Assembly: GCA_024274875.1 (NCBI GenBank)
Contig: JAJSAH010000005.1
Coordinates: 1-33,077 of the forward strand
Length of the DNA: 33,077 bases
DNA from: an archaeon
GTDB taxonomy: Archaea > Micrarchaeota > Micrarchaeia > CAILAH01
Reading direction: 5' to 3'
Part shown: one piece after another, positions 7,731 to 15,145 of the stretch
How positions within the stretch are numbered: position 1 is the first letter of the stretch
Layout: every line of letters begins with the position of its first letter
Translations under genes and position numbers: made by a program
The notes under the pieces: model-generated
Told to the model about the DNA's origin: nothing
What the model saw: only the letters and a program-made list of their open reading frames with translations
Database searches by the model: none

Positions 7731-8438
7731 ATGGTATCGCTTGACAATGCAGTGATAATTAGGTTGGAAAAAAACGGAGAACGTTTTGAAATTTTTGTGG
7801 ACCCAAAACTTGCTGCAGAGTATAGGAAGGGAAAGCAAATTGAGTTGAGTGATTTGCTGGCAGCGTTTGATGTGTTTAAAGATGGCCGTAAAGGTGATGT
7901 GCAGTCTGAAGATGCGCTTAAAAAAGCATTCGGCACAACAGATTTTGATTCGATTGCAAAAGAGATATTGATTAAAGGAGAACTGCACCTTACAACTGAA
8001 CAAAGGCGCAGGGCTATGGAGGATAAGCGCAACAAGATTGTGCAATATATATCGCAGAATTATGTGGATCCGCGGACTGGAGCGCCGCACCCTCCAAAGC
8101 GCGTTGAGTTGGCTATGGAAGAGGCGCGAGTTACTATAGACCCTATGAAATCGGCTGAATCGCAAATAGATGACATAGTCAAAAAATTAAGGCCGATTAT
8201 ACCGCTGAAATATGAGGTTGTGAGGGTTGGAATCAAGGTTCCTGCGCAGCACGCGGGAAGGGCGTACGGGTTGATTAAGGAATTTGGAATAAAGAAAGAG
8301 GAATGGCTGAATGATGGTTCTTTGGTGGCTGTGGTGGAGATAGCTCCTGGGCTTCAATCAGTTTTGTATGATAAATTGAACAAACTTACGCATGGTGATG
8401 TTCAAACTAAGGTATTGAAAGAAGGAGGTATTGCATGA
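7731..8438 (+). CDS. SBDS-family ribosome maturation protein
   Basis: Archaeal ortholog of the Shwachman-Bodian-Diamond syndrome protein (yeast Sdo1), which in eukaryotes helps release eIF6 from the 60S subunit; the archaeal role in large-subunit maturation is inferred from orthology. The 235 residues cover the three usual domains: an N-terminal FYSH domain (NAVIIRLEKNGERFEIFVDPK, then YRKGKQIELSDLLA), a central helical domain (TTEQRRRAMEDKRNKIVQYI, then VDPRTGAPHPPKRVE) and a C-terminal ferredoxin-like domain. Four bases separate it from psmA, and its end overlaps the rrp4 start (ATGA-type overlap), consistent with coupled translation. Confidence 0.95.
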   Translation: MVSLDNAVIIRLEKNGERFEIFVDPKLAAEYRKGKQIELSDLLAAFDVFKDGRKGDVQSEDALKKAFGTTDFDSIAKEILIKGELHLTTEQRRRAMEDKRNKIVQYISQNYVDPRTGAPHPPKRVELAMEEARVTIDPMKSAESQIDDIVKKLRPIIPLKYEVVRVGIKVPAQHAGRAYGLIKEFGIKKEEWLNDGSLVAVVEIAPGLQSVLYDKLNKLTHGDVQTKVLKEGGIA

Positions 8439-9058
8439 GAAGGATAGTTTTTCCTGGCGAGCTGTTATCCGATAAGAGGATAACCTCTCGCGGCATATAT
8501 GTTGAAAATGGCAAGAGTTATGCCGCGCTGATTGGCTTTTATGATGATGAGAAAGAGGTTTTCATACCTTTAGAGGGAGCATATGAACCAAATGTTGGCG
8601 ATTTGCTGATAGGCATTGTCTCGGATGTGAAGCCGAACGGGTATGTTATAGAGGTTGGCCTGCCAAGCGATACATTCATGTCAGCTCGCGATTTCAGGGA
8701 ACCGCTGGGTATGGGCGAAATAATTGTGGCAAAAGTTAAATCAGTGAGTGAAACTCGAAGCATATCATTGGCTGATCCAGCAGTTCTCAAAGGAGGGAAT
8801 ATAATCAAGATTTCATCTGTGAAAATACCGCGTGTGATAGGCAAGAAAGGTTCTATGTTATCGCAAATTAAAGACGCAACGAAATCTAAAATCATTGTTG
8901 GAAAGAATGGATGGATATGGATAAAAGGTGGAAATGAGTATCTTGCGACAAAAGCGATTTTGAAGATTGAAAAGGAGGCGCATACAAGCGGTCTCACGGA
9001 TAAGATCGGCGAGTTTTTGAAAAATAATGAAAATGGTGATGAACATGTCGGGCAATGA
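8435..9058 (+). CDS. rrp4: Exosome RNA-binding subunit Rrp4
   Basis: Cap subunit of the archaeal RNA exosome that threads RNA into the Rrp41/Rrp42 ring. In order: an N-terminal domain starting MRRIVFPGELLSD; an S1 domain (GDLLIGIVSDVKPNGYVIEVG); and a KH domain (KIPRVIGKKGSMLSQIKDATKSKIIVGKNGWIWIKG) with a GKKG loop. Length 207 residues is a little short but complete, and no C-terminal extension is present. It shares its first four bases with the end of the SBDS gene, and its last codons overlap the rrp41 start by 14 bases. Confidence 0.94.
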   Translation: MRRIVFPGELLSDKRITSRGIYVENGKSYAALIGFYDDEKEVFIPLEGAYEPNVGDLLIGIVSDVKPNGYVIEVGLPSDTFMSARDFREPLGMGEIIVAKVKSVSETRSISLADPAVLKGGNIIKISSVKIPRVIGKKGSMLSQIKDATKSKIIVGKNGWIWIKGGNEYLATKAILKIEKEAHTSGLTDKIGEFLKNNENGDEHVGQ

Positions 9059-9776
9059 AAACATAAAGTTGATTGTAGATGGCAAACGTCTTGATGGCCG
9101 CGAACTCGATGAGATGAGGCCATTGAAGATTACTGCGGGATTGCTTAACAAAGCAGATGGTTCGGCTTTAGTTGAGTGGGGCGGAAATAAAATACTTGCA
9201 GCAGTTTACGGGCCTGTGGAGTGCTTTCCTAGACATGAGAGCAATCCGTATAAGGCAAAGTTGAGCTGCAGGTATCTTATGTCTCCGTTCGCATCAAAGG
9301 ATGAGCATGGAAGGGCAGGACCTAATAGAAGGTCTATCGAGCTGTCTATGGTGCTTGGGAAAGCGTTGGAGAATGTAGTGATGCTTGAAAAATACCCGCG
9401 CGCGATGATTGAGGTGTTCATAGAGGTGTTGCAGGCATCTGGCGGGACGAGGTGCGCAAGCCTTGTTGCTGCATCAGTGGCGCTTGCTAATGCAGGAATC
9501 CCTATGAAAGATCTTCCGGTGGCAGTCGCTGCAGGAAAGATTGATGGAAAGGTATGTTTAGATTGTTCGAAAGATGAGGATAATTTTGGGCAGGCAGATG
9601 TGCCGATTGCGCTTGCGCCTAGGAACAATGACATACTGCTTCTGCAGATGGATGGATTGATGACTAAAGATGAGTTCTTTAAGGCGCTGGATTATATTGA
9701 GAAATCGGCGCCGGAAATACACAGGCTTGAAGTTGAGGCGCTTAGAAAAGCATATGAAGAAACTGATGCGCAGTAG
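9045..9776 (+). CDS. rrp41: Exosome catalytic subunit Rrp41 (RNase PH fold)
   Basis: Catalytic half of the hexameric Rrp41/Rrp42 ring; a phosphorolytic 3'-5' exoribonuclease that can also add heteropolymeric tails. I place the start at MSGNENIKLI, since GGTGATG lies a few bases upstream and this removes six non-conserved codons from the ORF-track start. Signatures: RLDGRELDEMRP, GGNKILAAVYGP, RRSIELSMVLGKALE, QASGGTRCASLVAASVALA (phosphate-binding region) and EDNFGQADVPIALAP (catalytic Asp). All active-site blocks appear intact. It sits between rrp4 and rrp42, as in most archaea. Confidence 0.95.
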   Translation: MSGNENIKLIVDGKRLDGRELDEMRPLKITAGLLNKADGSALVEWGGNKILAAVYGPVECFPRHESNPYKAKLSCRYLMSPFASKDEHGRAGPNRRSIELSMVLGKALENVVMLEKYPRAMIEVFIEVLQASGGTRCASLVAASVALANAGIPMKDLPVAVAAGKIDGKVCLDCSKDEDNFGQADVPIALAPRNNDILLLQMDGLMTKDEFFKALDYIEKSAPEIHRLEVEALRKAYEETDAQ

Positions 9777-9784
9777 GTGATGTT

Positions 9785-10558
9785 ATGGTTGAAGTAATGG
9801 ATGAAATAAAAAAATCATATGTTAAACTTTTGCTCAATAACGGGGAACGCGCGGATAAGAGAGGGTTCTTTGATTACAGAACCATAGAGTCGAATAAGGG
9901 TGCAATACAGACTTCTGATGGGTCTGCATGGGTCAAAATAGGCGATACGCAGGTGATTGCATCAGTTAAGTTCGATGTGGTTACTCCCTTTTCGGATAGG
10001 CCTGAAGAAGGGGTTCTTTCAACAAGCGCTGAGTTATTGCCTATGGCGTCTCCTACTTTTGAGCCAGGACCTCCCAGCGAGGAAGCAATAGAGCTTGCGC
10101 GGGTTGTCGACCGCGCGATAAGAAGCGCTGAGATAATAGACATGAAAGGCCTTTTCATAGAACCTGAAAAAGTATATGGCATTTACATTGATCTGTATGT
10201 GCTTGATTACGATGGCAATTATATGGATGCTGCATCATTAGCCGCGATGGCTGCGTTGAGAAACGCCAAGGTTCCTGCGTACAGAGATGGAACTTTGGTG
10301 AGAGATGGCACTGAAAAACCGTTGGAACTGAAAGGTGATGCGCTTGAGTTTACATTTGTGAAAATTGGCGGTCATATACTGCTTGATCCGTCTTTAGATG
10401 AAGAGCATTCTGCTGATGCTCGGCTCACTATAGGTATTTGCGGCGATAAGATTTGTTCTATGCAAAAGAACGGGCGCGGCGCGCTCAAACGCTATGAAGT
10501 CGAGAAAATGGTTGATGTGTCTTTGCAGAAATATAATGAGATGAAAAAGCACCTATGA
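9785..10558 (+). CDS. rrp42: Exosome subunit Rrp42 (inactive RNase PH fold)
   Basis: Non-catalytic ring subunit that pairs with Rrp41 and helps bind RNA. Family blocks: RADKRGFFDYR, TQVIASVKFDVVTPFSDRPEEG, ELLPMASPTFEPGPPSEEAIELARVVDRAIR, DLYVLDYDGNYMDAASLAAMAALRNAKVP and LDPSLDEEHSADARLTIG. The EPGPP motif and the lack of the GTR phosphate motif of Rrp41 separate the two. Length 257 residues is typical. A GGTGATG ribosome site overlaps the end of rrp41, eight bases away. A second methionine (residue 5) is an alternative start. Confidence 0.94.
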   Translation: MVEVMDEIKKSYVKLLLNNGERADKRGFFDYRTIESNKGAIQTSDGSAWVKIGDTQVIASVKFDVVTPFSDRPEEGVLSTSAELLPMASPTFEPGPPSEEAIELARVVDRAIRSAEIIDMKGLFIEPEKVYGIYIDLYVLDYDGNYMDAASLAAMAALRNAKVPAYRDGTLVRDGTEKPLELKGDALEFTFVKIGGHILLDPSLDEEHSADARLTIGICGDKICSMQKNGRGALKRYEVEKMVDVSLQKYNEMKKHL

Positions 10559-10609
10559 AAAAAAGCTTTTATATTATTTGTTTTTTAATATGTGAGAGTT
10601 GGTGTTAAT

Positions 10610-10936
10610 ATGGTAAAGTTTAATGTTCGCGGAGGTTCAAAGCACAGAAAGGCGTATAAGAAAATCATGGCTGCGAAGAATGCCAAATATGAATGTCCTG
10701 CATGTTCGAAATCTTCCATAAGGAGAAGTTCAGCAGGGGTTTGGGTGTGCAGGTCATGCGGTGCTAAATTCGCTGGTGGCGCATATTCGCTTACTACTCC
10801 TGCAGGAAAGCTTGCGATGCGTTTGATCTCGGATCTTCAAAAATCCGGCAAAGTTCAAGAGAAGGTCGAGGTTATAGAGAAAGAAATTGAGCAGGCAACC
10901 GAAATTGAGAATGAGCCAGAAGAGGAAGAGGTGTGA
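10610..10936 (+). CDS. rpl37ae: Large-subunit ribosomal protein eL43 (L37Ae) with acidic C-terminal tail
   Basis: Zinc-ribbon ribosomal protein of the 50S subunit. I use the ATG of MVKFNVRGGSKHRKAYKK with GGTG five bases upstream; the ORF-track start adds six codons without support. The zinc ribbon is CPAC and CRSC, followed by the family block CGAKFAGGAYSLTTPAGKLAMR. The common family length is about 70-95 residues; this protein has 108, because a Glu-rich extension (KVEVIEKEIEQATEIENEPEEEEV) follows the conserved domain. A TATA-like sequence (cttttatatt) in the 51-base gap after rrp42 may be an internal promoter. Its role is secure; the function of the acidic tail is unknown. Confidence 0.92.
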   Translation: MVKFNVRGGSKHRKAYKKIMAAKNAKYECPACSKSSIRRSSAGVWVCRSCGAKFAGGAYSLTTPAGKLAMRLISDLQKSGKVQEKVEVIEKEIEQATEIENEPEEEEV

Positions 10937-10942
10937 TTGCAT

Positions 10943-11074
10943 ATGTACAGATGCGTAAACTGCAATAATATAATAGAGAAAATGGATCCTAATTATGTGA
11001 GATGCCCTTACTGCGCGTCGCGCATAGTGTTCAAATCGAGACCGCCTGTGGCGAGAGAAGTCAGCACTGATTGA
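10943..11074 (+). CDS. rpoP: DNA-directed RNA polymerase subunit P (Rpo12)
   Basis: A 43-codon gene too short for the ORF track. Translation gives MYRCVNCNNIIEKMDPNYV, then RCPYCASRIVFKSRPP and a short tail. Both zinc-binding pairs (C-x2-C twice) and the YCxxRIxxKxRPP signature of the archaeal RpoP/eukaryotic Rpb12 (ABC10-alpha) family are present. It bridges the Rpo3 and Rpo2 regions of archaeal RNA polymerase. Its place straight after eL43 is the conserved archaeal order. It ends one base before the ATG of the Brix-domain gene, so the two are very likely co-translated. Confidence 0.93.
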   Translation: MYRCVNCNNIIEKMDPNYVRCPYCASRIVFKSRPPVAREVSTD

Positions 11075-11075
11075 T

Positions 11076-11522
11076 ATGTGCTACATCACAACAAGCCGCA
11101 AAGCAGGCCCCATTACCAGAAGGCTTGCGAGAGCTTTGTCTAATTTATTCGGCTGTTATTATAACAACAGAGGAAAAAAGAGTTTTAATTCTGTGTTGCG
11201 CGATGCAGAGGATAGAGGCATGCGCAAAGTAGTATTTGTGCATGAATATCATGCGAATCCAAGAATCATAAAAGCAGTTCGCATAAACGGGAATGAGTGG
11301 AGTGAAATCGGAGAAGTGAGGTTTAACTGCGTTAAGGTTGAACGGATGACTCGGAGAGCAAAACCGAATGATGTCGCTGTAAATGCAATGCATAGAGATT
11401 TTATTAGAATATTCAACTTGCGCAAAAAGGGAATTTATGTGCGCAGTCATGCAACATTTAGCAGGAATCTAATAATTGTTCTCCTTAATGGCGTTGAAAA
11501 AGTTGTTTTAAAATTAGTTTGA
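11076..11522 (+). CDS. Brix-domain protein (Imp4-like rRNA processing factor)
   Basis: A single Brix domain of 148 residues with the typical start ITTSRKAGPITRRLARALSN, a central VFVHEYHANPRIIKAVRINGNEW strand region and a C-terminal ARGL-like region. Archaeal Brix proteins are minimal homologs of yeast Imp4/Brx1/Ssf1, which bind rRNA in ribosome assembly; the archaeal role is inferred from these. One base separates it from rpoP, and it is the last gene of the psmA superoperon here, since the next gene lies on the other strand. In many archaea KEOPS Pcc1 and prefoldin beta follow, but neither is present. Confidence 0.85.
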   Translation: MCYITTSRKAGPITRRLARALSNLFGCYYNNRGKKSFNSVLRDAEDRGMRKVVFVHEYHANPRIIKAVRINGNEWSEIGEVRFNCVKVERMTRRAKPNDVAVNAMHRDFIRIFNLRKKGIYVRSHATFSRNLIIVLLNGVEKVVLKLV

Positions 11523-11523
11523 T

Positions 11524-12288
11524 TTATACATAATCGGTTCTATTTCTCCCATTATCATTATTATTCTCTTGTTCCGTTTGCTCTTTATCTGCCGTCTTAT
11601 CTATTTTATTCTCTATATCTTCACTCGCTTCATCAATCTCCTCCTCGTTTTGCCCATTAACTCTAACGCTATTTAGATTCTCTTTAAGGTAATCGAGTAA
11701 GAGGTGTAACGAATCAGCAAGGTTATAGTATGCATTGATTGCGTATTTTGCGAGTTTTGATATAGAATATGCAAGCGCAGTCGCTGCGCCTACATATACA
11801 ATATCAGAAACGCAGTTTACTGCGCCGTGCAGTGCATCACTAGTGTTTTTAGGCAGGTTCATAAATAGATTGTATGCGCTTGCACTGACCGACACAAGCG
11901 CAGGTATGGAGAATGTTGCGCAGATCGTAGCGGCAAATTTCCCAATCTTTTCAACACCGATGGCTTTTGGTTCGTATATCTCAACTCCCGCAATTTCTTT
12001 TTTTAGGATATGTTCGTCGAACGCTTCAACACCGCGCTTGATTATAAATGCAGATGCAATTCCCGTGAAAGTAAGGTATGGATGCTCCACAATGTTGATC
12101 AACGCGTCTTTGTTCATGCTGAGAAATTTTGAGCCAGCGTTATAAAAATCCTGCGAGTTATAACCATAACTCAGCATCTTGCCAGCTTCAACAAGTAATA
12201 AAGAGGACAGCATCGCTTTGCCCAAAGGAGTCTTCTTGCGGGATGCGCTCACCTCCCTATTTCCTGATTCAGCGGATTTCTGTGCCAT
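11524..12288 (-). CDS. Multi-pass membrane protein with acidic tail, unknown function
   Basis: I do not recognise this family. The 254 residues hold a short basic N-terminus (REVSASRKKTPLGK), then several hydrophobic stretches: one around AMLSSLLLVEAGKML, one around YLTFTGIASAFIIK, a long one (FAATICATFSIPALVSVSASAYNLFM) and one around VSDIVYVGAATALAYSISKLA. The last 50 residues are hydrophilic and strongly acidic/Asn-rich (EEEIDEASEDIENKIDK), presumably a cytoplasmic tail. The stop abuts the end of the Brix gene on the opposite strand. The gene may form a minus-strand unit with the two small genes upstream, 25 bases away. Confidence 0.6.
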   Translation of the reverse strand: MAQKSAESGNREVSASRKKTPLGKAMLSSLLLVEAGKMLSYGYNSQDFYNAGSKFLSMNKDALINIVEHPYLTFTGIASAFIIKRGVEAFDEHILKKEIAGVEIYEPKAIGVEKIGKFAATICATFSIPALVSVSASAYNLFMNLPKNTSDALHGAVNCVSDIVYVGAATALAYSISKLAKYAINAYYNLADSLHLLLDYLKENLNSVRVNGQNEEEIDEASEDIENKIDKTADKEQTEQENNNDNGRNRTDYV

Positions 12289-12313
12289 GGATATATTGCA
12301 TTAGATATGTTAT

Positions 12314-12502
12314 TTAAATATTTCGCTTATCTCTTGCAAGCATGTCTATGCTAATCTTGATCCCTTTTAAGTGCAGTATATTATACAATGAAAACAATAG
12401 CACTGAAACGAGAAAATACGCAATTCTGATAGATTGGGATGGCTCTATAACCATCAGGCACATGAAAACTAAAATAAGGAATGCAATGATGAGATGTATC
12501 AT
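12314..12502 (-). CDS. Small two-helix membrane protein
   Basis: 62 residues, with two hydrophobic helices (LIIAFLILVFMCLMVI and IAYFLVSVLLFSLYNIL) joined by a short loop (EPSQSIR) and a basic C-terminus (MLARDKRNI). The ATG follows directly on the stop codon of the eL41 micro-gene, and a clear GGGGAG ribosome site sits eight bases upstream inside that gene, which supports real translation. No family recognised. Probably inserted in the cytoplasmic membrane as a helical hairpin. Confidence 0.55.
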   Translation of the reverse strand: MIHLIIAFLILVFMCLMVIEPSQSIRIAYFLVSVLLFSLYNILHLKGIKISIDMLARDKRNI

Positions 12503-12577
12503 CTAAAGCTCCCCTACTCTGCGCTTAATCTTCCTTTTCATTCGTTTCCTTCTTTTTTTAAGCCATTTCCATCGCAT
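12503..12577 (-). CDS. rpl41e: Ribosomal protein eL41 (L41e), 24-residue micro-gene
   Basis: Found by translating the gap between LemA and the small membrane protein. The frame reads MRWKWLKKRRKRMKRKIKRR, then VGEL and TAG. More than half of the residues are Lys or Arg, with Trp at positions 3 and 5, matching the eL41 pattern (a 24-26 residue Lys/Arg-rich helix beginning M-K/R-W in archaea). eL41 lies at the bridge between the ribosomal subunits. The frame is also open upstream to a TTG at 12616, which has GAGGTG seven bases before it and would give a 37-residue protein; family length favours the ATG. The stop codon touches the ATG of the downstream membrane protein. Confidence 0.68.
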   Translation of the reverse strand: MRWKWLKKRRKRMKRKIKRRVGEL

Positions 12578-12667
12578 TCTTCCCTTTTTCTTCCATTTCC
12601 TTGGTATTGCTCCCAAACAATTACACCTCTCTGCATAATCGGATGCACTCTTTAAGACGGAAACAAT

Positions 12668-13225
12668 TTAAAACTTAACCTTAACTGCCTCTCTCTCTTC
12701 ACCTTCTGCCCTGAAAAACTGCTCCTGCTTGAACCCTAATAATGAAGCAATCAAGTTGCCTGGGAACATCTGCACTGAATTGTTGAAATCATACACAGAA
12801 TCATTGTAAAACTGCCTTGCATAAGCAATCTTATCTTCAACTTCTTTCAGCTGGTTTTGAAGGTTAATAAAGTTCTGATTTGCTTTCAGTTCAGGGTATG
12901 CTTCAGCAACGGCAAACAAACTCTTCAACGCACCGGCAAGCATATTGTCAGCTTTTGCAAGGTCGGCTGGACCTTTTGCCTGCATCATTGCAGCTCGCGC
13001 CTTTGTAACATTTTCAAACACCGATTTTTCGTGTTTTGCATATCCCTTAACCGTCTCGACGAGGTTAGGTATCAAGTCAAATCTTTTTTTGAGTTGGACA
13101 TCAACCTGTGCCCAAGCAGTGCGCACTCTATTTCTCTTCACAATAAAGCTATTATAGTATGATATGATAGCTGCAACCAATCCTAAAGCGATCAATCCAA
13201 TAACCAGCAGAATTATTTCAAGCAT
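12668..13225 (-). CDS. lemA: LemA family membrane protein
   Basis: LemA proteins have a single N-terminal transmembrane helix and a helical cytoplasmic domain; their molecular role is still unclear. Here the helix is [20 protein letters not shown], followed by the signature [41 protein letters not shown]. The later [40 protein letters not shown] and [13 protein letters not shown] blocks are also highly typical. 185 residues is the normal length. It is divergent from the 84-residue gene, with TATA-like AT-rich sequence between them. No TPM-domain partner is seen next to it. Confidence 0.95.
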   Translation of the reverse strand: MLEIILLVIGLIALGLVAAIISYYNSFIVKRNRVRTAWAQVDVQLKKRFDLIPNLVETVKGYAKHEKSVFENVTKARAAMMQAKGPADLAKADNMLAGALKSLFAVAEAYPELKANQNFINLQNQLKEVEDKIAYARQFYNDSVYDFNNSVQMFPGNLIASLLGFKQEQFFRAEGEEREAVKVKF

Positions 13226-13286
13226 TCACTCACCAATATAAAATTAGGAAATAACTTTTAAAAACATATAATGAGAATATCCTGCG

Positions 13287-13541
13287 ATGGCAGATGAGGA
13301 TGAAATAAATTTGGCGATTGCTGAATTCATATCAACATACAAGGGAGAGATCGATGCGGTTATAACGCAGTTTGGAAGGAGAGGGTTCACAGTAAAGTTC
13401 AGCGGCGCAGTGTGCAAGAATTGCGGGCCGGAGGATTATATACAGGGGCTTTCGTACTTACTCAAGCTCAAAGGGATTGATGTTAAGCTCGTTAATTATA
13501 AAGAAGATAACGGCGCATACTTAGCTGAGTATGCGTTCTGA
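13287..13541 (+). CDS. Small conserved-looking protein, unknown function
   Basis: 84 residues, soluble, acidic at the N-terminus (MADEDEINLAIAEFIS). It has an alternating strand/helix pattern (GRRGFTVKFSG, then YIQGLSYLLKLKGIDVKLVNY) suggestive of a small alpha/beta fold, and one CKNC motif too small to be a full zinc site alone. I do not recognise the family. A TATA-like ttttaaaaacatata about 25 bases before the ATG suggests a leaderless transcript. It ends two bases before the end of the convergent RuBisCO gene. Position next to the superoperon hints at, but does not show, a translation or RNA role. Confidence 0.6.
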   Translation: MADEDEINLAIAEFISTYKGEIDAVITQFGRRGFTVKFSGAVCKNCGPEDYIQGLSYLLKLKGIDVKLVNYKEDNGAYLAEYAF

Positions 13542-13543
13542 AG

Positions 13544-14956
13544 TTAAAACCCAAAATTAATTATGTTTATTCCTTTTATGCCGGTTTTCTCAACCAACCT
13601 GTTCAATGATTCTTTGTTCCTGTGCGTGAATTTCATTTGACTACGGACTTTGCTTGGATCAAGATAACCCCATCGTTTAAGCGCTGCTTTTAATTCCTTA
13701 TGCGTTTTTGCGTATTTTGGCAGAGGTATGCCTTTGCTGATTGCTTCCGCTGCTTGAAGCATAGATTTTGCGCCTGCGCGAGTGCCTCCAGGATGACCGT
13801 GAACACCGCCGCCAGCTTGCATAATCACATCTCTACCATGCACAGCAGCAACCCCATCGCATAAGCCCGCATTCAGACCGCCCGATGCTACGGGAAACAC
13901 GGTCTTTATCTTCTTATTCCATTCGTAATCAAGCTTTCCCATATAATACATGCCCTTAATTTTTTGCTCATAGATGATATCGCGCAAAAATCTTACATGA
14001 ACTGGAGAACCTTCCATCTTGCCAACTCCAGTTCCAACATGCAATTCATCAACTCCAAACAACCTATAGAATTTCTCAAATATGCCGAATGAAATTCCAT
14101 AATTGCCTCTTTCAAGAGCGCCGTATCCTGCCCTATGCGCGTGTATGAACATTTTCCTTCTCTTTAATTCATCTATGACATCCTGCAACGCGCCGAATCC
14201 TATTATGTAAACATCGATCATTGCCATTACCCAGCCGTGATCGTGCAAGTAATCTATCCTGTCCATCATATCGCATAATCTTGCGGTGATATTTGGAGAG
14301 TACAGAACCTTTCTTCCAGTGCGCTTCTCAACTCTATCTATGATTTTAAGCATTTCATTTACTCTCTGTTTAAACCTGCAGAATTTTTGGTCGACAAGGT
14401 TCTCATCGTCTTTCACGAAATCTATGCCTCCCATATATGATTCATACGCAACCTTTGCAAACTGCTTTGGGTTCAGCCCAACTTTTGGTTTTACTATTGT
14501 CCCAACATGAGGTCTTCGAGATTTAAGCGTACCAACATACTTTCTTAAACCCTCCATGCCGTGCAAAGGACCTTCAAATTTTGATTGAAACCTGCGCGGA
14601 AAAGTTATATCTAAAATTCGCATCTCATACAGCTCTTTAAGACCGAACAGATTTCCAAATACTGATGCGCTTAATTGAAGGACATTCTCAATTTCAAAAT
14701 GTTCAAGGGGATATGCAATGTATATGAACCCTGCGTTTTCCGCAATCTTATCAATCCTGAACACACGCGCGCGCAATTTCCAGACTTCCTTGTTCAAAGT
14801 TTTAAGCTTGGTCCAAGTGCCTATGCTTGATTCAGCCGCAATTGCTTCAGCAATCTTTTCAATCCTTTCCCTGCCACGCGCCCAAATGAGCATAATAATA
14901 TCATTTCTTGCGGGAGAATATTTTTCATCTAGGTATGAATAACCTCCGTACGCCAT
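13544..14956 (-). CDS. rbcL: Ribulose-bisphosphate carboxylase, archaeal form III-like large chain
   Basis: Carboxylates ribulose 1,5-bisphosphate; in archaea form III enzymes usually act in AMP salvage with AMP phosphorylase and ribose-1,5-bisphosphate isomerase. Active-site blocks are intact: IAAESSIGTW, GTIVKPKVGL (catalytic Lys), GGIDFVKDDENL (carbamylated Lys and metal ligands), MFIHAHRAGYGA, loop 6 HVGTGVGKMEG, VASGGLNAG and QAGGGVHGHPGGTRAGA. I start at MAYGGYSYLDEKYSP, 470 residues: GGTG lies six bases upstream, a strong TATA-like box sits about 37 bases upstream, and known enzymes begin here. The ORF-track start adds 24 unaligned codons and overlaps the upstream gene. No small subunit is seen. 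Assignment to III-a, III-b or a DPANN-specific III-like group needs a tree. Confidence 0.95.
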   Translation of the reverse strand: MAYGGYSYLDEKYSPARNDIIMLIWARGRERIEKIAEAIAAESSIGTWTKLKTLNKEVWKLRARVFRIDKIAENAGFIYIAYPLEHFEIENVLQLSASVFGNLFGLKELYEMRILDITFPRRFQSKFEGPLHGMEGLRKYVGTLKSRRPHVGTIVKPKVGLNPKQFAKVAYESYMGGIDFVKDDENLVDQKFCRFKQRVNEMLKIIDRVEKRTGRKVLYSPNITARLCDMMDRIDYLHDHGWVMAMIDVYIIGFGALQDVIDELKRRKMFIHAHRAGYGALERGNYGISFGIFEKFYRLFGVDELHVGTGVGKMEGSPVHVRFLRDIIYEQKIKGMYYMGKLDYEWNKKIKTVFPVASGGLNAGLCDGVAAVHGRDVIMQAGGGVHGHPGGTRAGAKSMLQAAEAISKGIPLPKYAKTHKELKAALKRWGYLDPSKVRSQMKFTHRNKESLNRLVEKTGIKGINIINFGF

Positions 14957-14986
14957 AAAATGCACCAAGCATAAGTCCGCAACAAG

Positions 14987-15000
14987 ATTTATATTTATAT
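14987..15000 (-). promoter_or_regulatory. TATA-like box for RuBisCO
   Basis: On the minus strand the sequence reads atataaatataaat, centred about 37 bases before the proposed RuBisCO ATG at 14956. That would place transcription start roughly 11 bases before the ATG, leaving a short leader with a GGTG site. It overlaps the stop codon of the upstream Cys-rich microprotein, so RuBisCO likely has its own promoter despite lying downstream of other minus-strand genes. Confidence 0.5.
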
Positions 15001-15135
15001 GTTCCTTCCTCTCATGCATCTCACGCAAATTCCATCAACTTGATCGTTCACGCATGTTGGCAAACCGCATATTTTGCAGGTTATGCAAGGTTTGCATACC
15101 TTGCCGCACACATGGCATATGCCGGCTTTTTCCAT
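14995..15135 (-). CDS. Cys-rich zinc-finger microprotein
   Basis: Reading from the ATG at 15135 gives 46 residues: MEKAGICHVCGKVCKPCITC, then KICGLPTCVND and ICVRCMRGRNI. Nine cysteines lie within about 34 residues as repeated C-x2-C pairs, which points to two zinc-binding treble-clef or ribbon sites, similar in layout to small archaeal zinc-ribbon (zf-HIT or double-zinc-ribbon-like) proteins. The ORF-track start lies inside the AAA+ gene; the later ATG has GGTG seven to eight bases upstream and avoids the overlap. It follows the AAA+ ATPase by ten bases, so the two are probably co-expressed. Function unknown; nucleic-acid or protein binding is likely. Confidence 0.65.
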   Translation of the reverse strand: MEKAGICHVCGKVCKPCITCKICGLPTCVNDQVDGICVRCMRGRNI

Positions 15136-15145
15136 ATTCACACCA

